57,737 nucleotides of DNA from DAINRZ01 sp964634885 (GTDB lineage: Bacteria > Bacteroidota > Ignavibacteria > Kapaibacteriales > UBA2268), in assembly GCA_964634885.1 (NCBI GenBank), contig CAZWLN010000027.1:1-57737 (forward strand). The letters are read 5' to 3'. Below, piece after piece: positions 24,657 through 34,561 of the stretch (the first letter of the stretch is position 1; the number at the start of each line of letters is the position of its first letter). The notes beneath the pieces were generated by a model. That model made no database searches. It was not told the origin of the DNA and was given only the letters and a program-made list of their open reading frames with translations. Made by a program: the position numbers and the translations under genes.

Positions 24657-27158
24657 TTACAGAAGCGCTTCCTGTGAATCATCGACAGTTTCATTTGTTT
24701 CGGGTTCATCGTTTTCGCCGTTGTCTTCTTCTTCGTGAGCAACGATTGTAAGGTCGGCGATGGAATCGTTATCGTCGAGTTTGATCAGTCTGACACCCTG
24801 TGTGTTTCTACCGATGACCCTGATGTCTTTGACGGGCTGCCTGATGAGTATGCCGTTCTGGGACATGACTACAAGGTCGTCGGTATCGAGAACAGTGAGG
24901 ATGCCGATTACCTTGCCGGTTTTATCTGTTACGTTCATCGAGATGACGCCTTTGGCCCCGCGTTTTGTAAGCCTGAAGTCCTCGTAATTTGTACGTTTGC
25001 CGTAGCCGTTCTCGCCGACTACGATGACCTGTGAATCGGATTGTTTGATGACGATCATACCGATGACGATGTCGTTCTTAATCAGCCTGATGCCGATGAC
25101 ACCGGCAGCGTTCCTGCCCATCGGCCTGACGTCTGTTTCATGGAAGCGGCAGGCAAGGCCGTTCTTTGTGCCGATGATGATTTCGCAGTTGCCGTCGGTC
25201 AGCCTGGCAGTAATCAGTTTGTCGTTGTCCTGGAGGTTAACAGCAATGATGCCTGTGGAGCGGACGTTTGCAAAAGCAGACATCCGGGTCTTTTTGATTG
25301 TACCAAAACGAGTAACCAATATTACGTATTCATCGTCGGAGAAGTCATAGGCCTGTACATAGGCTGTAACTTTCTCATCGTTGTTCTTGGGTATCAGGTT
25401 GGCAATGGACCTGCCTTTTGCAATCCTGCTGCCTTCGGGAATGTCATAGACTTTGATCCTGAAGACCCTTCCCTGGTCGGTGAACAATAATAGGTAGTGG
25501 TGCGTGGCAGCTTTGAAGACGTGTTCGATGTAGTCTTCGTCGTGGGTGGACGCTCCGCTGGAGCCTCTTCCTCCCTTGTTCTGGCGCCTGTAGCTTGCGA
25601 CAGGAGTGCGTTTGATGAATCCCTGGTGGCTGATGGTAACGATGACGTCTTCGTTGGCAATCATGTCCTCCATGGTGAATTCTTTTGCGTCGGGGACAAT
25701 TTCAGTCCTGCGCTCGTCGCCGTATTTTTTCCTGATTTCATCGAGTTCTTCCGAGATGAGGTGCATCTGCAGTTCATTGCTGGCAAGGATGGAGTTGAGG
25801 TATTCAATCTGTTTAAGAATATCCCTGTATTCCTGCTGTATCTTATCTCTTTCCATGCCTGTAAGCCTGTGCAGCCTCAGGTCGAGTATTGCTTTCGCCT
25901 GGATTTCGGAAAGGCCGAAGCGGGTTTGGAGAGCCTCGGAAGCAACTTTCGGGTCAACGGACTCGCGGATGATCTTGATTACCTCGTCGAGATTGTCGAG
26001 GGCGATGGTGAAACCTTCCAGGATGTGAGCCCTTTTCTCGGCAGCGTCCAGTTCAAACCTGGTCTTACGAACGAGAACTTCTTTGCGGTGAGTGAGGAAG
26101 GCTTCCATCAGTTCTTTCAGGGTCAGGACTTTGGGCTTGCCGTCCACGAGTGCGAGCATTATTGCTCCGAAAGTAACCTGCATCTGGGTATGTTTGAACA
26201 GGTTGTTGAGTACGACAGTAGGAATGGCGTCCCTCTTTGTCTCGATTACAACCCTGATGCCGTCTCTGTCCGACTCGTCGCGAATGTCGGAAATGTCTTC
26301 CAGTACCTTGGCTTTGACTAAGTCGGCAATTTTTTCGATTAATTGTGCTTTGTTTACCTGGTAAGGAAGTTCAGTGACGATGATAGAGGACTTGGTGCCG
26401 GTTTTGTTTTCTTCGATTGAAGCTTTAGCCCGGAGGATGATTCTTCCCCTGCCTGTGAGATAGGCTTCCCTGACGCCCTGGTAACCGTAGATGATGCCTG
26501 CTGTAGGGAAGTCGGGGGCAGGGACGTATTTCATCAATTCCTCGATGCCGATCTCCGGGTTGTCGATCATAGCTTTCAGGGCATCGACGATCTCGGTAAG
26601 ATTGTGCGGAGGAATGTTCGTTGCCATGCCGACGGCAATACCGCTTGCTCCGTTTACAAGCAGGTTGGGTATGGTAGAAGGCAGGACAGCCGGTTCTTCG
26701 AGCGATTCGTCGAAGTTGGGCCTGAAGTCAACTGTATTTTTATCAATATCTTTCAGTGTTTCTTCTGCAATACGGGCAAGCCTTGTTTCGGTGTACCTCA
26801 TGGCCGCTGCCGGGTCGCCGTCAACGGAGCCGTAGTTGCCCTGGCCGTCAACGAGGGGGTAGCGCAGGGACCATTCCTGGGCCATACGTACCATTGCGTC
26901 ATAGACTGCCGAGTCGCCGTGGGGGTGGTATTTACCCAGTACTTCGCCCACGAGCCTGGCCGATTTCTTGTGGGGTTTGTTGTAATTGAGCCCCAGTTCA
27001 TTCATTGCAAACAGGATGCGCCTGTGTACCGGTTTCAATCCGTCCCTTACGTCCGGTAAAGCTCTCGAGACTATTACAGACATGGAATAGTCCAGATATG
27101 AGTTTTTCATCTCATCTTCGAGATTCGTCGGAATTATTTGTTCGCTTAACAATGCCAT
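24657..27158 (-). CDS. gyrA: DNA gyrase subunit A
   Basis: The 833-residue protein has the breakage-reunion domain with catalytic Tyr122 in AAAMRYTE, and the quinolone-determining region HPHGDSAVYD with Ser83 and Asp87 numbered as in E. coli and wild type in sequence. The C-terminal pinwheel carries a GyrA box (QNKGGRG near residue 557), which separates it from ParC. An acidic tail (EEEDNGENDEPETNE) closes the protein. Gyrase introduces negative supercoils using ATP with GyrB, which is not in this window. A -7-like TAATTTTG sits upstream at 27195-27202 (minus). The TonB receptor follows at 17 bp. Confidence 0.97.
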   Translation of the reverse strand: MALLSEQIIPTNLEDEMKNSYLDYSMSVIVSRALPDVRDGLKPVHRRILFAMNELGLNYNKPHKKSARLVGEVLGKYHPHGDSAVYDAMVRMAQEWSLRYPLVDGQGNYGSVDGDPAAAMRYTETRLARIAEETLKDIDKNTVDFRPNFDESLEEPAVLPSTIPNLLVNGASGIAVGMATNIPPHNLTEIVDALKAMIDNPEIGIEELMKYVPAPDFPTAGIIYGYQGVREAYLTGRGRIILRAKASIEENKTGTKSSIIVTELPYQVNKAQLIEKIADLVKAKVLEDISDIRDESDRDGIRVVIETKRDAIPTVVLNNLFKHTQMQVTFGAIMLALVDGKPKVLTLKELMEAFLTHRKEVLVRKTRFELDAAEKRAHILEGFTIALDNLDEVIKIIRESVDPKVASEALQTRFGLSEIQAKAILDLRLHRLTGMERDKIQQEYRDILKQIEYLNSILASNELQMHLISEELDEIRKKYGDERRTEIVPDAKEFTMEDMIANEDVIVTISHQGFIKRTPVASYRRQNKGGRGSSGASTHDEDYIEHVFKAATHHYLLLFTDQGRVFRIKVYDIPEGSRIAKGRSIANLIPKNNDEKVTAYVQAYDFSDDEYVILVTRFGTIKKTRMSAFANVRSTGIIAVNLQDNDKLITARLTDGNCEIIIGTKNGLACRFHETDVRPMGRNAAGVIGIRLIKNDIVIGMIVIKQSDSQVIVVGENGYGKRTNYEDFRLTKRGAKGVISMNVTDKTGKVIGILTVLDTDDLVVMSQNGILIRQPVKDIRVIGRNTQGVRLIKLDDNDSIADLTIVAHEEEDNGENDEPETNETVDDSQEALL

Positions 27159-27269
27159 ATTAATCTTTTAATAATTATTTTACCAATAAACTTACAAAAT
27201 TACTGAATTTTAGCGAGATAACAGCGGATTTGTTTGCAATTGTGGAAAAGAAAATTTGAAATAACACAT

Positions 27270-27296
27270 AATGATATAAATAAATATTATATCATT
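27270..27296. promoter_or_regulatory. AT-rich perfect inverted repeat upstream of gyrA
   Basis: AATGATATAA (27270-27279) faces TTATATCATT (27287-27296) across a 7-nt loop, between the response-regulator stop and gyrA. It could be a binding site or a weak transcript end. No T-run of terminator type follows. Confidence 0.4.
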
Positions 27297-27324
27297 TAAC
27301 TACCGATAAATCAATTAATTACGC

Positions 27325-28011
27325 TTAGGATATATTTACATTTTTTTGTTTCATTGTTTTCAGGTTCAGGGACTTCACCAGTTTGAAATCCGAAGCTGCC
27401 TGGATTAGGCCGGCGGCATTCTTGACATTGAGCTTCCTCATCATGTTCCTCCTGTGGGTTTCCACGGTGCGTAAACTGATTACGAGCTTCTCGGCAATTT
27501 CATGGCTTGTCATCTGCTGGGCAATCAGGTCGAGTATCTGTAACTCCCTGCCGGTAATGTCGGCGTGGTGAGGAATTTCGTTCTCCTGTATATCAGGCAT
27601 AGACGTAAGCTGGGCGATTATCTCTTTGGAGTAGTAAGTGCCTCCGTTGCTTACCATGAGAATTCCTTTCACGATCTCCTCTTTTCTGGTATATTTCGTG
27701 ATGATGCCGTCAACGCAGGCGTTGATCAGCTTCTTCAGTACCGTGGGATCGACGATGCTTGTCAGGACAATTATCCTTACCTGCGCGTTCTCCGTCTTGA
27801 TTTTGTAAATGGTTTCCATGCCGTCAACACGGGGCATCGACAAGTCGAGAAGTACAATATCCGTTTTAATTCCCGACAGTGTCTCGATTACCTGTGAACC
27901 GTCATACAGAGTTGCTACTACCTTGAAACCCGGCAGGGAATTGAGGTAATCGGTGATAAATTCGGCAAATAATTTCTCGTCGTCCACTACAAGGAGATTA
28001 ATCTTTGCCAT
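27325..28011 (-). CDS. NarL/FixJ-type response regulator
   Basis: The 228-residue protein has an N-terminal receiver domain with the acidic pair Asp10/Asp11, phospho-acceptor Asp56 (LLDLSMPRVDG), Thr84 and Lys106. A LuxR-type helix-turn-helix follows at about 150-210 (TGRELQILDLIAQQMTSHEI, SLRTVETHRRNMMRKL). All receiver signature residues are present, so phosphorylation control is expected. No histidine kinase lies nearby, so it is an orphan here. It begins 35 bp after purM and may belong to the activase-purM transcript. Targets are unknown. Confidence 0.88.
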   Translation of the reverse strand: MAKINLLVVDDEKLFAEFITDYLNSLPGFKVVATLYDGSQVIETLSGIKTDIVLLDLSMPRVDGMETIYKIKTENAQVRIIVLTSIVDPTVLKKLINACVDGIITKYTRKEEIVKGILMVSNGGTYYSKEIIAQLTSMPDIQENEIPHHADITGRELQILDLIAQQMTSHEIAEKLVISLRTVETHRRNMMRKLNVKNAAGLIQAASDFKLVKSLNLKTMKQKNVNIS

Positions 28012-28046
28012 TGTCGCATCCTTTCTCGAAGTGTGGTGAAAACGTT

Positions 28047-29036
28047 CTATTCGATTCTACCCATCAATACAGGATTGTCAGCGCTGCACAGGTTCATCAC
28101 CTGGTCTGCGCAGTCTTTGTCAACAATCATGATCATACCGATACCGAGGTTAAACACATGGCGCATTTCTTCGATGTCGATATTACCTGTTTTCTGAATT
28201 AATTTGAACAATGGCGGAAGTTCCCATGCATTCCAGTCGATGTTCATTACCCTGCCTTCGGGAATGATCCTCTTTGTGTTACCGATGATGCCGCCGCCGG
28301 TAATGTGGGAAAGCCCTTTAATGAATCCATCCTGTACCAATGGATAGACTACATTGAGGTATGACCTGTGTACCTTCAGGAGCGCTTCGCCAATCGTTGA
28401 CCGGAGTTCATCGACATAGCTGTCCACTTTGTAATCCTTCAGGAGTACAGCCCTTGCCAGGGAGTAGCCGTTGGTATGCATTCCGGTGGAAGGCAGCCCA
28501 ATCATCAGGTCGCCTGCTTTGATTGATTTCCCGTCAACGATCTTCGACTTTTCGACAACACCTATGATGGTACCCGAGACGTCGTACTCGCCTTCCTGGT
28601 ACATGGAGGGCATCTCGGCAGTCTCACCGCCGATCAGCGCTACACCGTTCTCGCGGCAGGCGGTAACAAAACCTGTAATTACTTCTTCGGCAATGCCGGG
28701 TTCAAGTTTGCCGGTAGCGAAGTAGTCGAGGAAGAACAGGGGTTTGGCGCCACAGCTGAGTATGTCGTCAACGCAATGATTGACCAGGTCCTGTCCTATG
28801 GTGTTGTGTATGCCCGCCTGGAAGGCAATTTTGAGCTTGGTGCCGACGCCGTCGGTGCTGGCAACGAGTACCGGATGCTCGAACTCGGGAAATTTGGCAT
28901 CGAAAAAACCACCGAACAAACCAATGTCGGTAAGTACATTGTTGTTAAAAGTAGAGCGTACGAGAGGTTTAATCCTCCTGACGGTTTCGTCTCCGGCTTC
29001 GATGTCCACACCGGCAGATTTATAGGTTATTGCCAT
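28047..29036 (-). CDS. purM: Phosphoribosylformylglycinamidine cyclo-ligase
   Basis: The 329-residue protein is AIR synthetase. It begins ITYKSAGVDIEAGDE, has the ATP/FGAM loop STDGVGTKLKIA, the VNDILSCGA-like segment VDDILSCGAKPLFFLDYFA, and the GGETAEMPSMY motif. It catalyses ATP-dependent ring closure of FGAM to AIR, the fifth step of purine synthesis. Length is usual (330-350), slightly short at the C-terminus (ends SADNPVLMGRIE). The start lies 15 bp after the dehydratase activase stop, giving an unusual pairing of a purine gene with an anaerobic activase. No other pur gene is present. Confidence 0.95.
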   Translation of the reverse strand: MAITYKSAGVDIEAGDETVRRIKPLVRSTFNNNVLTDIGLFGGFFDAKFPEFEHPVLVASTDGVGTKLKIAFQAGIHNTIGQDLVNHCVDDILSCGAKPLFFLDYFATGKLEPGIAEEVITGFVTACRENGVALIGGETAEMPSMYQEGEYDVSGTIIGVVEKSKIVDGKSIKAGDLMIGLPSTGMHTNGYSLARAVLLKDYKVDSYVDELRSTIGEALLKVHRSYLNVVYPLVQDGFIKGLSHITGGGIIGNTKRIIPEGRVMNIDWNAWELPPLFKLIQKTGNIDIEEMRHVFNLGIGMIMIVDKDCADQVMNLCSADNPVLMGRIE

Positions 29037-29051
29037 TGTAATATTTTCAAT

Positions 29052-32000
29052 TTATTTAACATCTGTATCTGCTTCAATGTAATTGTAATCGATTTTGTGA
29101 ACGACATCAATGTCTGACTGTGTTCCGTTACCGTTTTTACTGTTGCCGTTCTTGCCGAAGAGGCCCGATTTCTTCATTTTTTTCCTGTAGAGGCTGATTT
29201 TCTGGGCAACCCGTTCAGCCTGGAGGACGAAAGTTTCGAGCCTGGCTTCGATGACCTGAGGAAATACGTTGCCGTCGGTCTCAATCGTCAGGAACGGAAT
29301 GTTCATCCTGCCGTTGAAAATCTCATCGGGCAGGCTGTAGGAACTGTTGTGAAGCCTCTCGGATTCGATCTTATTTTCGATCTTCATTTCCGGGAGGGTG
29401 ATGGCTTCGGCAACCCTTGTGGGCATACAGCCGAAGGGCCCAAGGTTAATGACGCCGGCGAAATGTTCTATTGTTTCATGGAGGGCCAGTCCGAGAGTGA
29501 GGCCGGGTTCTCCTTTGTAATCGACAGGCAGTATGTGTTTGCTGTGTTCGAGGAGGCTTTTGACGTCGGTCATCCTCACCTTATAGTAGCCGCTGGAAGC
29601 AAGTATCTGCTTGATCTTCTTTTCGGCGTTCCTCATGTAAACAATTCGTACTTTTCTTTCTATCTTGTTCTTGAGGGACTTGTTCGATTCGAGCAGGTCG
29701 ATCTTCATAAGATAATCCACATAGTATATCCATTCGCTCAGGTACTCGATGTTCAGGATGAAACCTTTCTTTGCGAGCTGCCTGTTAAGCCATTTGTGGG
29801 CGAAGTGTTCCCTGCGGACATACATCTCGCCGACGAGAGCAATGTACTTTGACTCTTCAATCGGCACACGTGCGGGTATTCGTTCCCTGATGTTTGTGGC
29901 AAGAACGTTGAGAGCCTGGTAAAATTTCTCGGGCGTAGATTCTGTTACTTTTATTAACCGTGCAAATTCTTCTTTGAATATCTCCTCGCCCTGTTCCGGG
30001 TCAACGGCATTGGCTAAGATTGCCGAGCGGACGTCGTCCAGGACGTCGGCAGCCATTATGGTCCTGATGCCGATCTTTGCAAAATCTCCACCGAAACCGG
30101 CAAAACCTTCTTCATTGATCAGGACGAGGTTTGCCACATCCCTGAACCTGTTCTGCTGTATTACATTGCGGAGGAAGACAGGGTACTGTCCCAGCCGGCA
30201 GTTGCCTGCACCCTGGACATTGAAGAAAGCGACGAGTTCCCCGTTCTTTTGCCTGTTTTTCACATGGTCGATGAGTGTACCGGCAAGCAGGAGTACCGGC
30301 AGGCACTCTTTACCGGTGGCGTTTGCCCTGGCATATTTCAGTATTTCGGCGTTGCCGACGGGTGCGGCAATGGTGTTGAAACCCTGGCTGCGCATGCCGG
30401 CTGCAAACATTTCGGACGAAAGGTCAGCCATCGATGGTATTATTATCAGTACCCTGGGATCTGTCAGTGGTACTTTTTCATTGTCGGAAGTGATGAAATA
30501 GCCTGTGTCCTCTTCGAAAACAATCTTTGCGGGTGTGTATCCCTGAAGGCTGGGATCTTCGATGCCCCCGGGAATTTTCCTGTAATTGTTGATGATGTCG
30601 AGAGCAGCGTCAATCCTGGTGTTAATGCCGGCGTCTGCCGAATGGCTGTCCAGTTCGAGGGTAAGTGAAGGCTTGGTGCCCATTATTTTCCTGAATTGAG
30701 TGATCAGCATCGAGTCGGGGCCGCAGGAGAAATTGGATATGTAAGTTGCAAAGAGCTGGGGGTTGTTTTTGATGACCTTAGCCACTTTGAGTATTTTCTT
30801 GCCGCCTTCCCAGTACATCTCGTTGTCGAGAGCTTCGTTGCGGTAGTCGAACATGTCGTAAGGTATGACATAGACGCCGCGTGAGGCGTATTTCTGGGGA
30901 ATGCCCTTGTTTGTGTCGCTGGTGAAGGCGTTGTAGGGCCTGCCGACAAGAACCATTGCTGTCTCGTCAGGATTGTCCGCCAGGAACTTTTCAATTTCCC
31001 TGCCGTATGAGAACATTTCTTCGATGAATTCGTTTTGCTTCTTGACGGCAAACCTGTATGCCTGCCTGATCCGCTCGTCGTTGCTGACTCCCATATGTTT
31101 GGCAACTTCCACGAACTGGAACTCCTCGGCGTGGAATCCCTTAGCGAAGTTCAAAGTTGGATGGATGAAGCGTTTACCTAAGTTGTAATCCTTGAATGCC
31201 TGTTTGATATAGTGTGGTTCGCCAAGAACGAACACGCAGGTCGAATTGTGCTCGAGTACATGGTGTTCTTCTTCATTGACGTGCATTTCAATCAGGCTGG
31301 GCATGAATATATAGTCTGTCTTCTTGTCGGCCAGATCCTGGAACAGGCAGAGCGCTACCTGTGCAGGGAAGCAGAAAGAGGTCATCTCGCGTTCGAGTGC
31401 ATCTTCGTTTATTGTGTCCGGCAGCACAATCCTTATTCCCAACTCTGAGAAGAAGTAGTGATAGAGAGGATAGATGGTGTGCGTATGGAACGAGAGGTTA
31501 ATGCCTACCGTCGTGGCATCGTCCGGCAGATTGTAGTCCGGAGCATATTTGCCGAATATCAGTTCCTGGCGTTTTTTAACATAATCGTATTTCCCGGCGT
31601 CGATAGCTTTCTTTTTCTGAAGGCTGTAATATTTGTTGCAGGCGCCGCCGAAGGGATAGTTCCTGCCTTCGATCCCGATCATGTTGATGGAGCACTTGAG
31701 GTCGCATTTTTCTTTGCCGCCTTTGCAGACGAAAGGTTCTCCGTATTTCACATCGCGGTTGGCCAGGTCTTCCAGCTTGAAACTGCCGGGCTGGATGATG
31801 CCCAGTCCCATCTTTTCCTTGATTTCGAGAGCTACGCCGAAAGCGCCCATAAGCCCGGGTTCCGGGGGGACGATGATCTCGTTGCCGGTAAGGGCAGCCA
31901 TGGCGATTGGAATGGCTTTGTTGTAGCAGACGCCTCCCTGCATGAATATCTTTGAGCCTACGGGCCTGTTGCCTTTAACCCTGTTGACATAGTTCATACA

Positions 32001-33488
32001 GATGGAATAGACAAGCCCTGCGACAATGTCTTCCCTGCTGATGTTTTCCTGGAGGGCAGTCTTGATGTCGCTGCTGATGAAAGCAGAGCACTGGTCGCTG
32101 AAGTTTGGAGGCCTGTTGCCTTTCATTGCAATAGGTTCGATGTCCGTGACTTTAATGCCAAGGGATTCGTGGGCCGATTCTTCAATGAATGAGCCGGTAC
32201 CCGCCGAGCAGGCTTCGTTCATGGCGTAGTCCGCCGGTACCTTGTTGACGATGTATGTATATTTGGCGTCTTGTCCGCCGATTTCGAAGATGGTGTCCAC
32301 TTCTTCATCGAAATAGACAGCGGCGGCGGCATGGGCGACGATTTCATTGATGACGCCGTCGGTCAGGGCGTGCAAACCGGCGATATGGCGGCCGGAACCG
32401 GTAACCCCAAGCCCTGTGATGTTTATCTTTTCGGGTATCTGATCGAGCAGAGCCCTGTAACACTTTTTCGAAGCGTCGATTGGGTTGCCGTGAGTGTACA
32501 GGTAAACAGAACCGAGTATCTTGTCGTCATTTCTCCTGACAACAACGGCTTTGGTGGTAGTCGAACCTACGTCGAGGCCCAGGATACATTCGTCCCCGTC
32601 TTTTGCCTTTCCTTTTCTGAACCTTTTGAATGTGACCCTGTCTTTGTATTGTGCCAAAGGCTGATGGAAAGCGAAGGAGCTTTGTTTCTCCACGAAGATT
32701 TTATTGAAGGACTTCAGGGGCGCCACGTTGTGTTTCAGGCCGTAAATGGCAGCGCCGAGGGCCTCGAAATAGGAGGCTTCCCTGGGGATTATCATCTGGT
32801 CGAGTTCTTTTGCCAGGTAATCCATCACGATGTGGTTTTTCGTTACACCGCCGACAACGAGTACCTTGCCGTGGCGTACTTTCTTCAGCAGTTCGAGTAC
32901 TTTTTCACTCATCATCTGTGACAGGCCGGCCGCTACTTCTCCCTTAGGTACGCCTTTGTTCAGGGCGTGGGTACAGTCCGATTTGCAGAATACGGAGCAC
33001 CTGCCGGATACCCTGTAAGGGTCTGCACAGGCAGCGATGTCTGAAACTTCGCCGATGTCGAGATTCATTCTTTTAATCTGTTGCAGGAAGAATTCACCGG
33101 TACCGGAGGCGCACTGGTTCTTTGTAATGACATTGGATACCTTGCCTTCCTCATCGATTGTGTAAACCATGAATGTCTCGCCGCCGAGGCTTGCGATGGC
33201 TGCAAAATCGCCCAGGTTTTCGTACAGGCTGGAGAAGGCAGTCTCTGTTGCTTCAGGTTCTGGTATGACAGGCAGGTTGACAAGGTTACGGAATTTCCTG
33301 CCTGTAACGACGACAGGCAGTTTTTCCGGGTTAAATTCTTTCAGGTTGTCAAGGAAAAATTTCTTTGGATTGCCGTTGTGTGGTTCGGAAAATACGTTCC
33401 TGACGGCTATGTTCTTTTTGCCGGTTAGAGCGACTTTAACAAAGGTGACTGTTGATGCTCCGAGGCAAACGCCTACTACTTCTTTCAT
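29052..33488 (-). CDS. Fused acyl-CoA dehydratase activase (BcrAD/BadFG ATPase + DUF2229)
   Basis: At 1478 residues this is the long fused form of the 2-hydroxyacyl-CoA dehydratase activator family. Two ASKHA ATPase units occur in tandem: residues about 1-265 (with NQCASGTGEFFLQQ and the Cys-rich GRCSVFCKSDCTH) and about 300-580 (LGLDVGSTTTKAVVV, GGQDAKYTYI, ACSAGTGSFIEES). A DUF2229 region follows, then an HgdB-like part near 1020-1200, and a Lys/Asn-rich tail. The short homologues use a subunit-bridging [4Fe-4S] cluster and ATP to fire single electrons into a dehydratase, and they are oxygen-sensitive. The matching Cys are visible in both units. No hgdAB-type dehydratase or acyl-CoA gene is adjacent, so the client is unknown. 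Confidence 0.88.
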   Translation of the reverse strand: MKEVVGVCLGASTVTFVKVALTGKKNIAVRNVFSEPHNGNPKKFFLDNLKEFNPEKLPVVVTGRKFRNLVNLPVIPEPEATETAFSSLYENLGDFAAIASLGGETFMVYTIDEEGKVSNVITKNQCASGTGEFFLQQIKRMNLDIGEVSDIAACADPYRVSGRCSVFCKSDCTHALNKGVPKGEVAAGLSQMMSEKVLELLKKVRHGKVLVVGGVTKNHIVMDYLAKELDQMIIPREASYFEALGAAIYGLKHNVAPLKSFNKIFVEKQSSFAFHQPLAQYKDRVTFKRFRKGKAKDGDECILGLDVGSTTTKAVVVRRNDDKILGSVYLYTHGNPIDASKKCYRALLDQIPEKINITGLGVTGSGRHIAGLHALTDGVINEIVAHAAAAVYFDEEVDTIFEIGGQDAKYTYIVNKVPADYAMNEACSAGTGSFIEESAHESLGIKVTDIEPIAMKGNRPPNFSDQCSAFISSDIKTALQENISREDIVAGLVYSICMNYVNRVKGNRPVGSKIFMQGGVCYNKAIPIAMAALTGNEIIVPPEPGLMGAFGVALEIKEKMGLGIIQPGSFKLEDLANRDVKYGEPFVCKGGKEKCDLKCSINMIGIEGRNYPFGGACNKYYSLQKKKAIDAGKYDYVKKRQELIFGKYAPDYNLPDDATTVGINLSFHTHTIYPLYHYFFSELGIRIVLPDTINEDALEREMTSFCFPAQVALCLFQDLADKKTDYIFMPSLIEMHVNEEEHHVLEHNSTCVFVLGEPHYIKQAFKDYNLGKRFIHPTLNFAKGFHAEEFQFVEVAKHMGVSNDERIRQAYRFAVKKQNEFIEEMFSYGREIEKFLADNPDETAMVLVGRPYNAFTSDTNKGIPQKYASRGVYVIPYDMFDYRNEALDNEMYWEGGKKILKVAKVIKNNPQLFATYISNFSCGPDSMLITQFRKIMGTKPSLTLELDSHSADAGINTRIDAALDIINNYRKIPGGIEDPSLQGYTPAKIVFEEDTGYFITSDNEKVPLTDPRVLIIIPSMADLSSEMFAAGMRSQGFNTIAAPVGNAEILKYARANATGKECLPVLLLAGTLIDHVKNRQKNGELVAFFNVQGAGNCRLGQYPVFLRNVIQQNRFRDVANLVLINEEGFAGFGGDFAKIGIRTIMAADVLDDVRSAILANAVDPEQGEEIFKEEFARLIKVTESTPEKFYQALNVLATNIRERIPARVPIEESKYIALVGEMYVRREHFAHKWLNRQLAKKGFILNIEYLSEWIYYVDYLMKIDLLESNKSLKNKIERKVRIVYMRNAEKKIKQILASSGYYKVRMTDVKSLLEHSKHILPVDYKGEPGLTLGLALHETIEHFAGVINLGPFGCMPTRVAEAITLPEMKIENKIESERLHNSSYSLPDEIFNGRMNIPFLTIETDGNVFPQVIEARLETFVLQAERVAQKISLYRKKMKKSGLFGKNGNSKNGNGTQSDIDVVHKIDYNYIEADTDVK

Positions 33489-33699
33489 TTATATGCCTTT
33501 TCTTTTATCTCAAATTCAATATTACGGGAACCCGGGACGGCAGTCTCCGGTTCCGCTTTTAATTAAACATTCATACCCGATTGCGGGTAAACTCAAATAA
33601 CTCTCTTTTATCTTTACGAAATAGATAAATTAACACAATTTACAAAAACCTCAATTAAAATAATAACAGAATATTAATTGTGCCTCGACAGCAAGGACT

Positions 33700-34518
33700 C
33701 TATCTTACTGCTTCCCATACCTTTGAAACGGATTTGCCCCTGAACATTACTGAAAGGGAATTCAGTGTCCAGGACCAGATGATCCTCAGGTATCCGTATT
33801 TCCTGAATCTTCTTGGCGATTCATAGACTAATAATTTCTTTGTAAACTTTATTTTCCCAACCTTTGCAATCCTCCTGTACAAGTCGAAATCTTCACCTGC
33901 GGCAATATCGTCGTCATATCCACCGACCCTGTGGAACGTTTCTGTTTTTATTATCTGGCATTCGCCCCTTCCCATTCCTAATTTCAGGAAATTGAGAAGG
34001 CGAACATAGTTGTTATGTATGAAATAGAACACTTTGTCTTTGAATATTATCTCCCCGGGCTTTACACTTACGCGGCAGGCGATGGCGTCGCAGGCCGGTA
34101 ATTCCGGGCCGTTTCCCATCCAGTCCCGAATCCTTCCGAAGAAAGTGTCGGGATCGACGATGAGGCAGTCACCGTTAACGAAGACCAGGACGTCGCCTGT
34201 TGCTTTGTCGGCGCCCCTGTTCCTCCCCTGTGAAATCGTCTGGCGTACGTCTGCTGTGTGAACGACAACAATGTCTGCGTATTGTGACGCGATGGCTACG
34301 GTCCGGTCGGAGCTTCCGCCGTCGCTGACAATCAGTTCGATGTTGTGTTTTTCTTTAAGTTCCGGCGTGAATACCGACAGTGCCTGGCCAACCAGCTTCT
34401 CTTCGTTGAAAACCGGGACGATTACACTGATCCTCTGAGGTTTGACACGAATGGTGCTTTCTGTGTCAATCCTCTTTTCGCAGTTACTTTGATATGATTT
34501 ATTTCTATCTTCAAACAT
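33700..34518 (-). CDS. Family 2 glycosyltransferase
   Basis: The 272-residue cytoplasmic protein has a GT2 GT-A fold: opening ISVIVPVFNEEKLVGQAL, IVSDGGSSDRT, a metal-site-like VFVNGDCLIVDPD in place of the usual DxD, and the catalytic-base region GEDFDLYRRIAKVG. It lacks the C-terminal membrane helices of processive GT2 enzymes. A basic 30-residue N-terminal tail precedes the domain. It follows the DUF2279 gene by 43 bp on the same strand, suggesting an envelope-polysaccharide role. The sugar donor and acceptor cannot be read from sequence. Confidence 0.85.
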   Translation of the reverse strand: MFEDRNKSYQSNCEKRIDTESTIRVKPQRISVIVPVFNEEKLVGQALSVFTPELKEKHNIELIVSDGGSSDRTVAIASQYADIVVVHTADVRQTISQGRNRGADKATGDVLVFVNGDCLIVDPDTFFGRIRDWMGNGPELPACDAIACRVSVKPGEIIFKDKVFYFIHNNYVRLLNFLKLGMGRGECQIIKTETFHRVGGYDDDIAAGEDFDLYRRIAKVGKIKFTKKLLVYESPRRFRKYGYLRIIWSWTLNSLSVMFRGKSVSKVWEAVR

Positions 34519-34561
34519 TTTTATTATTCTTCAAAAAATCAAAATGTAAAATTACTGAAAA

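Noticed and set aside
25497..26321. 274-residue plus-strand ORF
   Set aside because: Antisense to gyrA.
24657..27158. Quinolone-resistance substitution in gyrA
   Set aside because: Ser83 and Asp87 are both the susceptible-type residues.
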